From: Cyathus striatus
Lineage: Eukaryota; Basidiomycota; Agaricomycetes; Agaricales; Nidulariaceae
Assembly (NCBI GenBank): GCA_025738555.1
Contig: JAOVFP010000005.1
Location: 4,898,001 to 4,962,000, forward strand
Length of the DNA: 64,000 nucleotides
Direction: 5' to 3'
The notes under the pieces are model-generated. The model saw only the letters and a list, made by a program, of their open reading frames with translations. It ran no database searches and was not told where the DNA came from. Of this stretch, positions 1-14,983 are shown piece after piece (position 1 is the stretch's first letter; every line of letters starts with the position of its first letter). The position numbers and the translations under genes are program-made.

Positions 1-2022
1 GTATCTAAAATCAACATATTTTTTTACAAAAAAAACATCATTGACGCACTCCTAGGACTTATGGGGAATATTGTTGACGGCATCCAGCGTCCTCTTCGAG
101 TATGTATCTCATCTACCTTCATTAATCTAGCTCTCATCCTTCTATTCAGTCTATACAAGAACTTTCGAAGTCTATCTACATACCTCGTGGGATTAATACT
201 GATGCGTTGGACCGCTCCTTACAGTGGGATTTCAAACCTATGAACTTTAAGGTGTGGTCATGATGTTCATATACAGTTTCCTTGTTGACTATTGCCTAGG
301 TAGGCGACCATATAACAGGGGGTGATATCTTTGGGGGTGTTTATGAGAACTCGTTGGTGGACAACCACAAGATTATGCTCTCTCCTCGCGCTCTTGGCAC
401 CATTACCCATATTGCAGAGAAGGGCAGTTACGCAGTAGACGTAAGTATCTCATCCATTATGACAGTAGTTGTTATTCGTGACACCGATGAATAGGATGTA
501 GTTCTCGAAACTGATTTCGAAGGGAAGACTACAAAGCATACAATGATGCAGCTCTGGCCTGTTCGTGCACCAAGACCAGTGGCTGAGAAGCAAACGGCAG
601 ATCACCCCCTTTTGACAGGACAACGTATCTTGGATGCACTTTTCCCGTAATCCTTTTAATTTTATGGCATGAAATCTCTAGCTCATAGGACTACGCAGCT
701 GCGTTCAAGGCGGTACTACTGCTATTCCAGGTGCTTTTGGATGTGGAAAAACCGTTATTTCTCAAGCACTTTCGAAGTTCTCTAACAGTGATATAATTGT
801 ATATGTTGGATGTGGAGAACGTGGAAACGAAGTGTGTTCATATATCTTTTACTTAGAAGCTCAATACTAATCTTCGAGGAAGATGGCCGAAGTTCTGATG
901 GAGGTGAGTTCCTACTTGACATTTTCGCCCTGTCAACTGACAGCCTGTCGTAGTTTCCCGAGTTGACTATGGAAGTTGGGGATCGACAAGAGCCTATTAT
1001 GAAGCGAACAACATTGGTCGCGAACACTTCAAACATGCCAGTCGCTGCCCGCGAGGCTTCTATATATACCGGAATTACCCTTTCTGAGTATTTCCGCGAT
1101 CAAGGAAGTAATGTTTCGATGATGGCAGACTCTACATCGCGATGGGCAGAGGCACTTCGTGAAATCTCCGGTCGTCTTGCAGAAATGCCTGCCGACTCTG
1201 GGTACCCCGCCTACCTCGGAACCAAACTAGCTGGATTCTATGAGCGTGCAGGAAAAGTCGTTTGTATCGGAAATCCACAGAGGCAAGGGACTGTATCAAT
1301 TGTCGGCGCGTACGTTTTCTCTCTGATATTGGTTTTGGTCGTCACTCATATTCAAACAGCGTATCACCACCAGGAGGAGATTTCTCGGACCCCGTTACCT
1401 CTGCAACCTTAGGAATTGTTCAAGTGTTCTGGGGTCTTGATAAAAAACTTGCTCAAAGGAAACATTTCCCATCGGTCAATTGGTCCCTCTCATACTCGAA
1501 GTATACTAAAGTTCTCGAGCCATACTATGAATCCACTGAACCAGGGTTTGTGGAATTGCGTACGAAGACAAAAGAAATTCTTCAGAAAGAGGAGGACCTT
1601 GCTGAGATTGTTCAGCTTGTCGGAAAAAGTGCCCTTGGAGAGAACGACAAAATAACACTTGAAGTTGCTAGGATGCTAAAGGACGATTTCTTGCAACAGA
1701 ATGGAATGAGCGAGTATGACCGTTATTGTCCCTTCTACAAGACCAGCGGAATGTTGAGGAACTTCGTGGGCTTCCATGATGCTGCCGTTAAAGCAGTGGC
1801 GCAGAATGATCTTACGTTTGCAAAGATAAAGGACGCTGCTGGTGACTTAATGTTTAAGCTCTCGCAAATGAAATTTGAGGTACGTTTCCGTACTGTTGGT
1901 GAAAATGTTTATTTAAGGCTGTTGTATGTTAGTCTCCGTCACAAGGGAAGGAGCCCATCAAGCAGAAGCTGGACACGTTGTATAACGAAATACAAGACAA
2001 ATTCCGGCAGATGGCAGAGTAA
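1..2022 (+). CDS. vma1: V-type proton ATPase catalytic subunit A (5' partial)
   Basis: This is the ATP-hydrolysing subunit of the V1 sector, which acidifies the vacuole. The window opens inside an intron (GT at base 1, acceptor at 55). The first exon reads [12 protein letters not shown], a family landmark. Further landmarks are the P-loop GAFGCGKT near 735-760, [39 protein letters not shown] and [12 protein letters not shown]. The C-terminus ends DKFRQMAE at the TAA at 2020-2022. At least six introns lie within the visible part. The N-terminal third is off the left edge. The peptide around the P-loop is continuous, so no intein of the yeast VMA1 kind is present there. Identity is firm; intron ends are by eye. 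Confidence 0.95.
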
Positions 2023-2463
2023 ATACGAAAGATCAGTTTTGTACAACTTCGTAGCATTGATTGGATTTATTATTTATGCGCAAGCAATAAACTAATAATA
2101 TTGTGCGAGGGTGAATGTTTTCACCTGGGCTGGTAACTGAATTAATAAAGTGTGCTATACGACGTCAGATATATTTTTGCCGTCTGTACGAGTGCTTCAT
2201 GCTTTCAGTACAATATCTATGACTGAAACCTACGAGTATCTACTTATTGTGCTGGTAGGACTAAAGGATTGGTCATTAGCAGCATGAGGAATAATATAAA
2301 TAGTTCATGGATAGGGGCATCGAGCTCGAAAAAGGAAAGCAACTTTATGTAAAATTATACGTATTGATCGACGCAGCTCATACTAAGTATATAAAAACTA
2401 GGCAATCTCGCCATACCATAAATGTTCCTTTGTAGAGGAAGCGGACGGAAGGAAACCACTGTT
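2023..2463. other. convergent 3' spacer
   Basis: This spacer lies between the ends of the V-ATPase and polynucleotide kinase genes. It is AT-rich and has no coding signal on either strand. It probably holds both 3' untranslated regions and polyadenylation sites. Confidence 0.5.
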
Positions 2464-4247
2464 TTATTTCCCATCAATTTGAAGCCACATTGACCAATGC
2501 TTTCTCTCTTCCTCTGTGCCTTCAAATACCCAGTTTACTTTCTTTATTCCAATGAATCCTTCGGAAAGTTTGGGTTCCTCGAAGTTGTCGCGGAACCCTG
2601 TAAAAGCTCCATAGGGGACGAGTTGGCGGTTAGCCTGTCGCATTACTAAATAGCGTAAATGGTGAAGTAATATAAGGAACTCACATCGCAATTACGCACT
2701 GATGCTGGTAAATTAAACGCACGATAAAGGTTGTTGTGCCAGGCTAATTCGATGGATCCAGAGAATAAAAAACATCTTCGTCTCTATTATGAGATATGAT
2801 CACGAAGCAGGTAGATTTTGCATTACCTGATTGGAATGTCATACTTTTTCGCAGCGTCATTATATAATTTTCTTGTCATTGCATTGCGATTAGTATTATC
2901 TAAGGTTGGTTTATTGAGGTTTTAAACAAACATAAAGACCGTGAAATACCTATCACGCAACTCTGGCCTTTGACAAGAGCATCGTGTACTGCTTTAACAC
3001 ATTTATCACGAGTCTTCAGAAGATCTTGGTTAATATGTTGATACCCCTCTGGCAAGAAATTGCGGCGATAAAAAGTCGACTTCCCGAGGCAAGGGTAGCC
3101 AACAAATAACACTATTTCTTGTCTTCTTGGAGACGGAATTATGGGGGTTGAAGTGGGAGTAACGCGAGGTGCTGTTACAAACGGTAAAAAATCAGAATAA
3201 CTTCGGAACAGCTGGACAGCTGTAAACCAACCATCAGCAAGTGACGATGGATGAAATCCTGGTAGCGTTATGCTAGTATTTGGAGAAAGGCCCAGAAAAA
3301 ATTCCTGTTAAATATGTCATTAAGCAAGCATACATGACATTAAAAATGAATGTGATCGACTTTACGACGCACTTCTGGTGTATGGAAGGCAATTCCGACA
3401 TTGAGAGCCCATTTCCGATCGGTGCTAGCAAAATCCCCCTTCCCACCTGGATACTGTCGGCCAGCAGCATCTCCAACAAAGAAAGAGTTGGTCCTATCTA
3501 CCAGACCATGGATAAGACACATGCTTTTCACACACTAATAAAGGAATATACTGATTTCCACTCCATTTTTACGATATATATTGTCTAATTCGATCCACAT
3601 CCCTGGCATTGGTTTTCGGTAACCATCCCTTGACACAGCAGCAAAGATTCTAAAGGGAACTGTGGGCAGCTAGATATCATTTAAATCACACTAATTGCTG
3701 TTGGCTGAAAAATGCAGAGCTTACGGCAGCACCAATAAGGGGTATCTTCCTTTTCCAGATGTCTAGAGCTGCAGGTTTGATTCCTTGGTTGGATATTATC
3801 ACAATGGAGTATCTAAAATGCACTAGTTATTTCGACGACATATATCCGGGGTTAACATGCGATTACCCGGCCTGATGGAGTTCCTGCAACTTCGCAGGTA
3901 CAGTCGAGCGCCACCATTCCCATCGTGACGGGGTATCTTTCTTTGAAAATTCTGATTTGATGAGAGTGCCATCCAAATCAAAGGCAGCAACATTGGCTAG
4001 ATACTGAGGCTGCAGATTCGTTCCGTGAAGGCAAGTGCCTTTGGGGCCTAAAGGTTTTAACCACTGAAATGGTGTATCTTTCTGGCCTTGATCCTTGACG
4101 AAGAAAGGATGCACTAATATAGGTAAGAATTGTTATCATTTGTTGATGGTTATAAGCACCTTTTTGAACCTTGGAGGTCGAAGGTTCTGTTCCTGTGTCG
4201 GGAGCCGGGCGTTTCCTGGAAGATACAGACGCGACTGACTTGGACAT
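2464..4247 (-). CDS. pnk1: Bifunctional polynucleotide kinase 3'-phosphatase
   Basis: This DNA-repair enzyme restores 5'-phosphate and 3'-OH at strand breaks. The N-terminus MSKSVASVSSRKRPAPDT is basic and could be a nuclear signal. The phosphatase domain follows, with the HAD motif AAFDLDGTLIKSEF and later FFVGDAAGRQ. The C-terminal kinase domain has the P-loop VLFVGYPCLGKSTFYRRNF and then DNTNRNAMTR. The C-terminus is HWSMWLQIDGK. No FHA domain precedes the phosphatase, as in Schizosaccharomyces Pnk1 and unlike the animal enzyme. About eight short introns interrupt it, and some short exons are assigned only by homology. The start is the first ATG of the conserved frame and faces the Nudix gene across 384 bp. 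Confidence 0.92.
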
Positions 4248-4631
4248 ATCTGCGACTTCAGCTGTATCCGTTTAAGTTATTTCAACTTAAAAGAGCGTAA
4301 ACAAAGCAATGATATTAAGTAGTACTTAGTACGGCCGTCGGCAAATAAATTTATATACTGCTTCGCTCGCAATGTATTATGGCTTCTTTGTACTTGTTTT
4401 ACTTGCAATACATCGGCGCTGATGCTGCTTGTCCTAGTTTCTACTTATCGTATGATATCGCGTTTGGTCACCGTAGCTGTCGTTCTCTTAGCCGGCCTTC
4501 CGTTCGTTCATTTTCTTGTTGCAAAATCTTGTTTCTTGTCTTTGGAATCGAAGGGAACTTTATACTTCTGCATGATAGTTCGACACACTAACTATCACAG
4601 ACTATATCATAGTTTCTTTCGCAGGGAAGTC
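4248..4631. promoter_or_regulatory. divergent spacer of pnk1 and the Nudix gene
   Basis: This shared upstream region serves two nucleotide-metabolism genes. An open frame on the + strand runs through 4422-4631 into the Nudix start and encodes a hydrophobic stretch. I do not count it, because the conserved Nudix N-terminus begins at 4632, but an upstream mitochondrial extension cannot be excluded. Confidence 0.4.
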
Positions 4632-5695
4632 ATGGCACGAATCCCAAAACTCATTTCATCTACCGAGTTATCACCTTCCGAATCGAAGTTGGTGTTATTC
4701 CACTGAATTATTTATTTTTTTGATTCCAAGGGTGCTTGATCGCAGGTGGATCACTTTAAGGAAGCTAACCTATTCTGATGCAGAAGGAAAACAGGTTTCT
4801 CGATACATCGTTCTTATGGAGATCCTTTCTAATGCTATACAAATTTAAGAGATTCTGGGAATGTGCTGAACGAAAGACACGGAAATCTACTGGAGTGGAC
4901 GGCTAGTTGCTTAGGTCTATTCGACTACAGCTGCTAACAGCCTTTACAGCTGTCGCAATATTTGCCGTCCTTCGTTCTAAAACAGATTCATTTCCCCTTT
5001 CCACAGTTGTAATCGAACAATATCGTCCCCCGATTGACAAGTTCATCATAGGTGAAGTGGCAAGACATACTTTTTATGCTGACTTGTGCTTACGCCGTGG
5101 ATAGAACTTCCTGCCGGTTAGCCACCAATACGAGCATATGCTTAAGCTCTTTGCAGCTGATTATTCCTACTTTTTCTAGGTCTTATTGATGAAGGTGAGA
5201 CGGCAGAAGAAGCAGCTGTTCGCGAGCTTGAGGAAGAGACTGGTTACAAAGCTGACAAAATTCTCGAGTCGTCACCCGTTGTAGTCAGTGATCCAGGTTA
5301 GTTTCGTGTCTTATTTGTCCCCCCCCCCCAGAAGTTGTAACGGGTGCTGTACATAGGCATGACGAATGCGAACATGCAACTGGTGACTGTGGAGGTCGAA
5401 CTGGATGATCATCTAAAGATGCCGGAACCTAAACTCGACGCGGGGGAGTTCATTGTGAAACGTATAGTTGAGATATCTAAGTTAAATGAAGAATTAAAAG
5501 GTTCGGAGCAACTACTCTTTATTTCACTTCTTATCTGATGTTTAATACAGAATACGACCGAAAGGTTTGTGTAGTGCATATTGTTTCGATCAGATAATTG
5601 ATGTGGCCGTATAGGGATTTGTTGTGGACGCTCGTCTTTCGCATTTCGCCATTGGATATGAAATGGCTAGGCGGATACAACAAGGCTTACTGTAG
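4632..5695 (+). CDS. YSA1: Nudix ADP-sugar pyrophosphatase (NUDT5/Ysa1 type)
   Basis: It hydrolyses ADP-ribose and related nucleoside diphosphate sugars to AMP plus the sugar phosphate. I model nine exons giving 208 residues: 4632-4687, 4746-4794, 4850-4901, 4950-5051, 5105-5116, 5180-5296, 5357-5500, 5551-5564 and 5615-5695. The joins restore [15 protein letters not shown], then ELPAGLIDEGE and the Nudix box ending [10 protein letters not shown]. The protein ends ARRIQQGLL. Length and motif order match the family. The third intron (4902-4949) can only be spliced in frame with a GC donor (GCTAGT). Two exons are just 12 and 14 nt long. An 11-C run at 5319-5329 lies inside an intron. Confidence 0.9.
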
Positions 5696-5812
5696 CTTGG
5701 ACACTCGCTACGAAAACCATTTTATGTGAACAGATCATGTAAAGATGAGCTTGCAATGATGTTGTAGAAATTGTTCTCGGTCAGGTAGATACATAAATAT
5801 TACTTCTACATA

Positions 5813-8445
5813 TTAGTGTCGAGTCTTTTTCGATTTCTCGATATGTACTCTTAACTTTTGCTGCTTCTCTCTCAATGAAGCTTTCTTCTTACCTCGAACA
5901 GCTCCACTGCTAAGAATCATCATTATAGGTTTGTTTCTTGCTTTCTCCCTGTTGGTTGAACTGCTCGGAACTGCTTTGTTTTGTTTGCCTTTGTTCGACC
6001 CAAATTTCTCTCGTCCTTCACGTCCTTTCTGGATGGAAGCCATTCGCTCGGCGTAGTCGGCTTTCGCCTTTTTTCGCGGTCCAAGGATATCGTTTTCTGA
6101 AATGAAGCTGTCTTCGATATCTTGATTGGATCCTACAGATGTCTTATTCGCACCCAACGCGGCTAGCTTGCGCTTCGCCTTGGAACCTCCTCCGGATTCA
6201 ATAGCTTTTGAAGCAGCTTGAATCCGTAGATCATTAAGCAAAGCAAAGTCAGCTGGCGTTAAAATCTACACTGATGTGAGTATTAAAAGTTGCACATCAA
6301 GGTTTAGTATACCTTCGTTGTTACCAGCGTCGATATACGACTAGGACCAGAATCTTCGCCTGAAATAGCGGATTTCTGACCTTCTTTCTCATCTTCACTA
6401 TCGCTAATGACTAAATCATCGTCATCTTCATCGACATTTATCCATTCTTCTTCAGAGTCAGAATCGTCTTCCGAAGAATCAGATTCTACGTCCCATCCAT
6501 TCCAAGCTGTTTCATCATCTTCCGAGTTGTCAGTATTTCCCTCTTTTCGCAACTTCTGCAGGTGATCTTCTAATAACTGTAACGGAATTAATGTCGGGAA
6601 AGTGCACATATTCGCTACAGAACTCACAGATAAACCTTCAATGTCAACAGCTGCTTCAGGATTATGGCCATATGGAAGAGGCTGTTTGCCGCTTGCAATA
6701 CCCATACTGGCATCTTTTCCCTAGATAGAGTGCTTAAGTATACGCAAAGGCACAACATTTCTTATACGTACGCGTTCTCTTCGTTTAAGAAGGCCCGGAT
6801 TAACTTCACGGTAAAGTTTAAGCAACCCCCGTGCTGCTGATGTTACGGATTTATCGCGACTTTTTCTATATTCCACCAGATCACCCAACAAATCTTCTTC
6901 CATAGCCCATGGCTGGCGGCGACAAACTTCCCGAATTGAGTTCAAACCTGCCGCTATAACTTCACTGGCAACACCTGGATGGACGAATTCCTGTGCCAAT
7001 TTGCGTATAACAGGGGTGACAGCATCTGGCGGTGTAAGCTCGTGCACCGATTGTGCAAGTGCCACAAGTATCGAGGGAACCCGTAGTTGTCGATGAGTCA
7101 GATATTTGACAATATACGTATAAAAACTGAGAACACATAATTTGTGAGCACCCATAACACGTGACAAAAGTTGCATGAGCAAGATCTTGCGGTCTAGCGA
7201 AAATCGCTTGTCATAGTTGTTTAAAATATCATATAACGTCTCCGCAAATGTCTGTGGATCATGCAGCAGCTGAATCGCAGGGAAGTTGGGCGTGGTTTCT
7301 GTTTTTGAGGTCCTTTTCTAATCAGGACATTAAGCGACTAAGATATTCGACAGTTATGCAACCATACCTTTTTGGCACTTTTCAGCTGTTTATTAAGTTT
7401 TTTGTCGCCACTTCTAGTTTTTTTATTTATTTCTCGTCTATGATGAAGAGCACGAACATCAACATCCTGCAGAAGCAATGAAAATTCAGCTGATCAGAAA
7501 CAACCAAAACACACACTTGTTCTTCATCGTCACTGTCGTCTTGTTCTTCTTCGCTACCAAGGAAGAAATGTACTGAAGCGCTTTGAACTTTCGTAACAGG
7601 GTGGAAACAACCTTGCGCAATGATAGAAACTGATTTAGCATCAGTCCTATAACGGCGAATTAGTTGAAAATACAGCAATCGAAATACAAAACTTACCACG
7701 TCCCCTTCCTCCACAACTCCTTTGTCAGGATAATGGCCCACATCGCATCCTCTCCATTATTGACACTTCTATCAGTGGAAGCTACACGGTTTTTCCCCTT
7801 GTCACCAACTATTTCTCCGCCCGCTCCTCGCTCCACCATACCAAACAGCATTGCTTGGACAGCCCTATTCAGTTTATGGTTTTTTGTGCGTATATTGGCT
7901 GTACGAATATCTGACAGAATTGTTTTACGGATAAATAGTCGAAGAGAAGATGACGTTGTTCGAGGGAGCAAAGGGAATAACGACTTCAGTAGCCTGTAAA
8001 TCGTTAGATAGACCTGAAATATTGCCATGCAGAGCATACTAACTGTATCGATGATATAACATTTTTGTTTCGAAGCATGACAAGGTTTTGAACAAGGGTT
8101 TTCCGCGTGTCCGGAAAAAGAACATTATAGCTCTCAAGGAGCAATGAAGACAGCTGAGAGGGAAACTCAGCAGTCTCCTTTGGATAACAAGTGGAGACCT
8201 TGGGCATATATCAGAACTGCATCTAAGACATTAAGACATCAAGAAACTTAGCATACCTGCGAAATGAATGTCACAAGCTCCCTGAAATGTTGAGCCTGCT
8301 CGCCAGGATTGATTCGAAATATTTCACGTATACTGTTGTAATGGTTCCATTGTTGCAAAAACTCCTCCTTGTATGAGATAGGGTCTCTCTTAATAAGGTT
8401 TTGTAATTGTGGGAGATTGGAAGTAAGGAGGACGCCGCGCCCCAT
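5813..8445 (-). CDS. SDA1: SDA1, 60S ribosome biogenesis / nuclear export factor
   Basis: Sda1 is a conserved nucleolar protein needed for 60S subunit maturation and export, and for actin organisation in yeast. The N-terminus reads [20 protein letters not shown], a family signature. The middle is alpha-helical, with [18 protein letters not shown] and [21 protein letters not shown] long acidic stretch follows ([16 protein letters not shown]). The C-terminus is highly basic and ends [14 protein letters not shown]. Acidic middle plus basic tail is typical of the family. About nine introns are removed and the product is roughly 700 residues. It converges on the Nudix gene with about 117 bp between stops. 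Confidence 0.93.
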
Positions 8446-8638
8446 GTTGATTCAGAGGGTGGACGTTCTTAGTGATAACTGGCTTATATTTTACAATTTT
8501 GCAAAATCAGGATGTGTGAATCTTTCCCAGTTAGGTGATACGCAATAATATATATATTACGTAATAATAAAATAATTCTACATACATATTTTAGGTTATG
8601 GCCAAGTTATGGCTTTTTATAAGCTTTGCTAAGTAGCT

Positions 8639-12672
<4,034 letters not shown>

Positions 12673-13110
12673 TCGAAGAAAATAGAAATAAGATGAAGAG
12701 AATCCGGAAGGTTTATGCGCGAATAGCAGTTCATAAGTACCGCATCAAGTGATTGCCGGACTATGTAAGACACCGAACGAATGAAATAATAACAGGAAAT
12801 AACACGCGCTAAATGCCACTTATATCCGCACGGAGCAGATTCCCGAGGACAACATGCATGTAAAAGGACTACTTCCAACTTCCTACACATCGGGATGGTA
12901 AAAACCACAAAAAAAATACGTACAACCGTAAAACAACGATTTAAAAAGGACCTGACGTGAAACATCACTCAAGACTCGACTTTTACATCAGTTCATGTAT
13001 TATTTAATTTATACACCCAGTACTACGCCGCCCCATTGATGGTGTTGAAGGATTAAACCAAGCGACATGATTGTCGTCTGCGATGAGAGGATACTCGCGT
13101 TGGTATGAAG
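12673..13110. other. spacer between PEX6 start and SDHB stop
   Basis: The genes are in tandem on the minus strand, so this holds the SDHB 3' region and the PEX6 promoter. I see no convincing reading frame or repeat in it. Confidence 0.45.
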
Positions 13111-14663
13111 TTAGTCGGCGGCAAGTTCGAGCTTGATCTTAGCGATGGCAGCAGCGGGGTTAAGGCCTTTTGGACATGTTCGAGCACCTGTGGCAAGATT
13201 AGTATAATAAGAACAGGAGTGAAGAAGGGAAAAGGTGTTGGTCTCAACCAGCGTGCAACAGGTTAGCCGATCAAAGAAGTAGAACTCACAGTTGAAGATT
13301 GTGTGACACCTGTACATGCTCATCTCGTTTTGCAGTCTCTCCTTCCTCTCCTCCTGCTTGGAGTCACGGGAGTCAGCAATCCATCTAAGAGAGAATTCAT
13401 ATTAGCAGCGCACGCGGGAGTATGCACTGAATCCTCACCGATACGCTTGCATCAATGTTGCGGGGCCTAGATATTCGTCCTGGTTCCACCAGTAGGAAGG
13501 ACATGAAGTCGAGCAGCATGCGCAAAGAATGCATTCGTACATGCCATCGAGTTTTCTGCGGTCTTCGGGAGACTGAAGGAATTCGCCTGCAAGAAAGGTC
13601 AGCTATGATATATCACGTGACATTGACGTCGAATAAGCGGCGGAAGAAATAGGAATGCGGGGTTAAGCTTGTACCGCACAACGTCAGTGTTGGCAGAATG
13701 ATTTGAAGGCATAGATCGATGAGCAAGTCAGTTAGAAGAGAGGAGATCAAAAGCAAGCATATACACAGGGTAGGCCAAGTCAGAAAGGTTTGACACACCT
13801 TGGGCAGGAGGATTATCATTCTGCAGCCAGGGCTGGATGGACTTGTATTGTTTGTAGAAGAGGGTGAGGTCGGGAACAAGGTCCTTGACGATGTACACTG
13901 GGGTAGTGAGTTAGTAACTGCGCAAAAGAGATTGGACACTGAAGTAGTCAATTGGACGAAGGCGGGTCGTCATGACACCAACAACGCGGAAAGGCTGTAT
14001 CAGAGCTACGGGTAGCAGCTGGTGCGGAATTAGGCATAGAATCGGAAAGGACTCCCGTATACACAGCTACTGACCATGGCGCGGGCCGGAAGAGTGCAAG
14101 CGGAAGAGCGGCCACATTCGGACAACCTCTTGTCTTGTAGAGGAGAAGCCACTCACTATGAGGCAAAGGATAAATCTTTGAGTCCTTTGCAGCGTTCCTG
14201 TCGATTCTACAGAGGCAGGCAAGGGTATTCTGGCCATCAATATTCATGGCGCAAGAACCGCAGATACCCTCACGGCAGCTGCGACGGAAGGTGAGAGTGG
14301 GGTCGATCTCATTCTTAATTTTAATGAGGGCGTCGAGAATCTATCGGGTGGGATATTAGTTTACATACAAAGAGTTGGCTAGATGTAAAAGCAGTACCAT
14401 GGGCCCTGTCTGGTTGAGGTCGATGGTGTAGGACTGAAGAGTTGGCTTTCTTTCCGGTTGATCTGGATTCTATCGGGCGGGGATTGAGAAGACAGAAAGG
14501 GGGGGGGGGGGTAGAGACGGACCCAACGATAAATCTTGAATTGCTTGAGGAGGACAGGCTTTTGCTGGGGAACTGCCTGAGATGCGCGTGCAGAGGTGGC
14601 GAAGGCGCGGAGGGGAGGGGATGGCCGGGAAATGGCATTGCGTACGGCGAGGAGGGCCTGCAT
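13111..14663 (-). CDS. SDHB: Succinate dehydrogenase iron-sulfur subunit, mitochondrial
   Basis: This is the electron-transfer subunit of complex II in the mitochondrial inner membrane. The N-terminus [13 protein letters not shown] and the following [10 protein letters not shown] look like a mitochondrial presequence. The 2Fe-2S ligands are in [17 protein letters not shown]. The second cluster region reads [20 protein letters not shown] and the third [19 protein letters not shown]. The protein ends KLELAAD. The histidine of RCHTI and the proline of CPSYWW, both part of the ubiquinone-site region, are wild-type. The first intron carries a 13-G run on the + strand (14499-14511); splicing before AAT CCA GAT restores the conserved NPDQP segment. 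Multiple introns are removed. Confidence 0.95.
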
Positions 14664-14983
14664 TGTGGTGAAGAGGAAAGAGGTGGAGAAAGAGAATGGG
14701 AATGGGAATGGGGAAGGTGAAGGGGAAGGGGAAGGAAGGAGAGACGGGGAGATGGACGCGGTTGTCGCGTGATATCGGAGATGCCTGTGACGGACCAATC
14801 GCATTGCGTTGTTTGATAATGTACGACACTAGTACTATGTACTACTAAGTACACATTATCACTAATACCACCAACCACTAACACTATACTACTTAATCTT
14901 AGTACTACTACTGCTACTGCTACTAATACCACTACAACTGCTACTTACCAACACGACTAACTGTATACATACCTACTTACTTA
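14664..14983. promoter_or_regulatory. SDHB upstream region with ACT/TAC-rich stretch
   Basis: A tandem spacer between the stop of the decarboxylase-hydrolase gene and the SDHB start. The segment at about 14820-14960 is built from near-repeats of TAC, ACT and TGC triplets (for example TACTACTACTGCTACTGC), a degenerate trinucleotide repeat. The part nearest the ATG is pyrimidine-rich on the coding strand, common in fungal promoters. The long minus-strand frame here is compositional. Confidence 0.45.

Noticed and set aside
14499..14511. 13-G run as a possible frameshift in SDHB
   Set aside because: It lies within the first intron; conserved exons on either side join in frame.
14321..14932. Minus-strand 203-residue frame over the SDHB start
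   Set aside because: It lies in another frame than the conserved SDHB exon and in CT-rich upstream sequence; no family resemblance.
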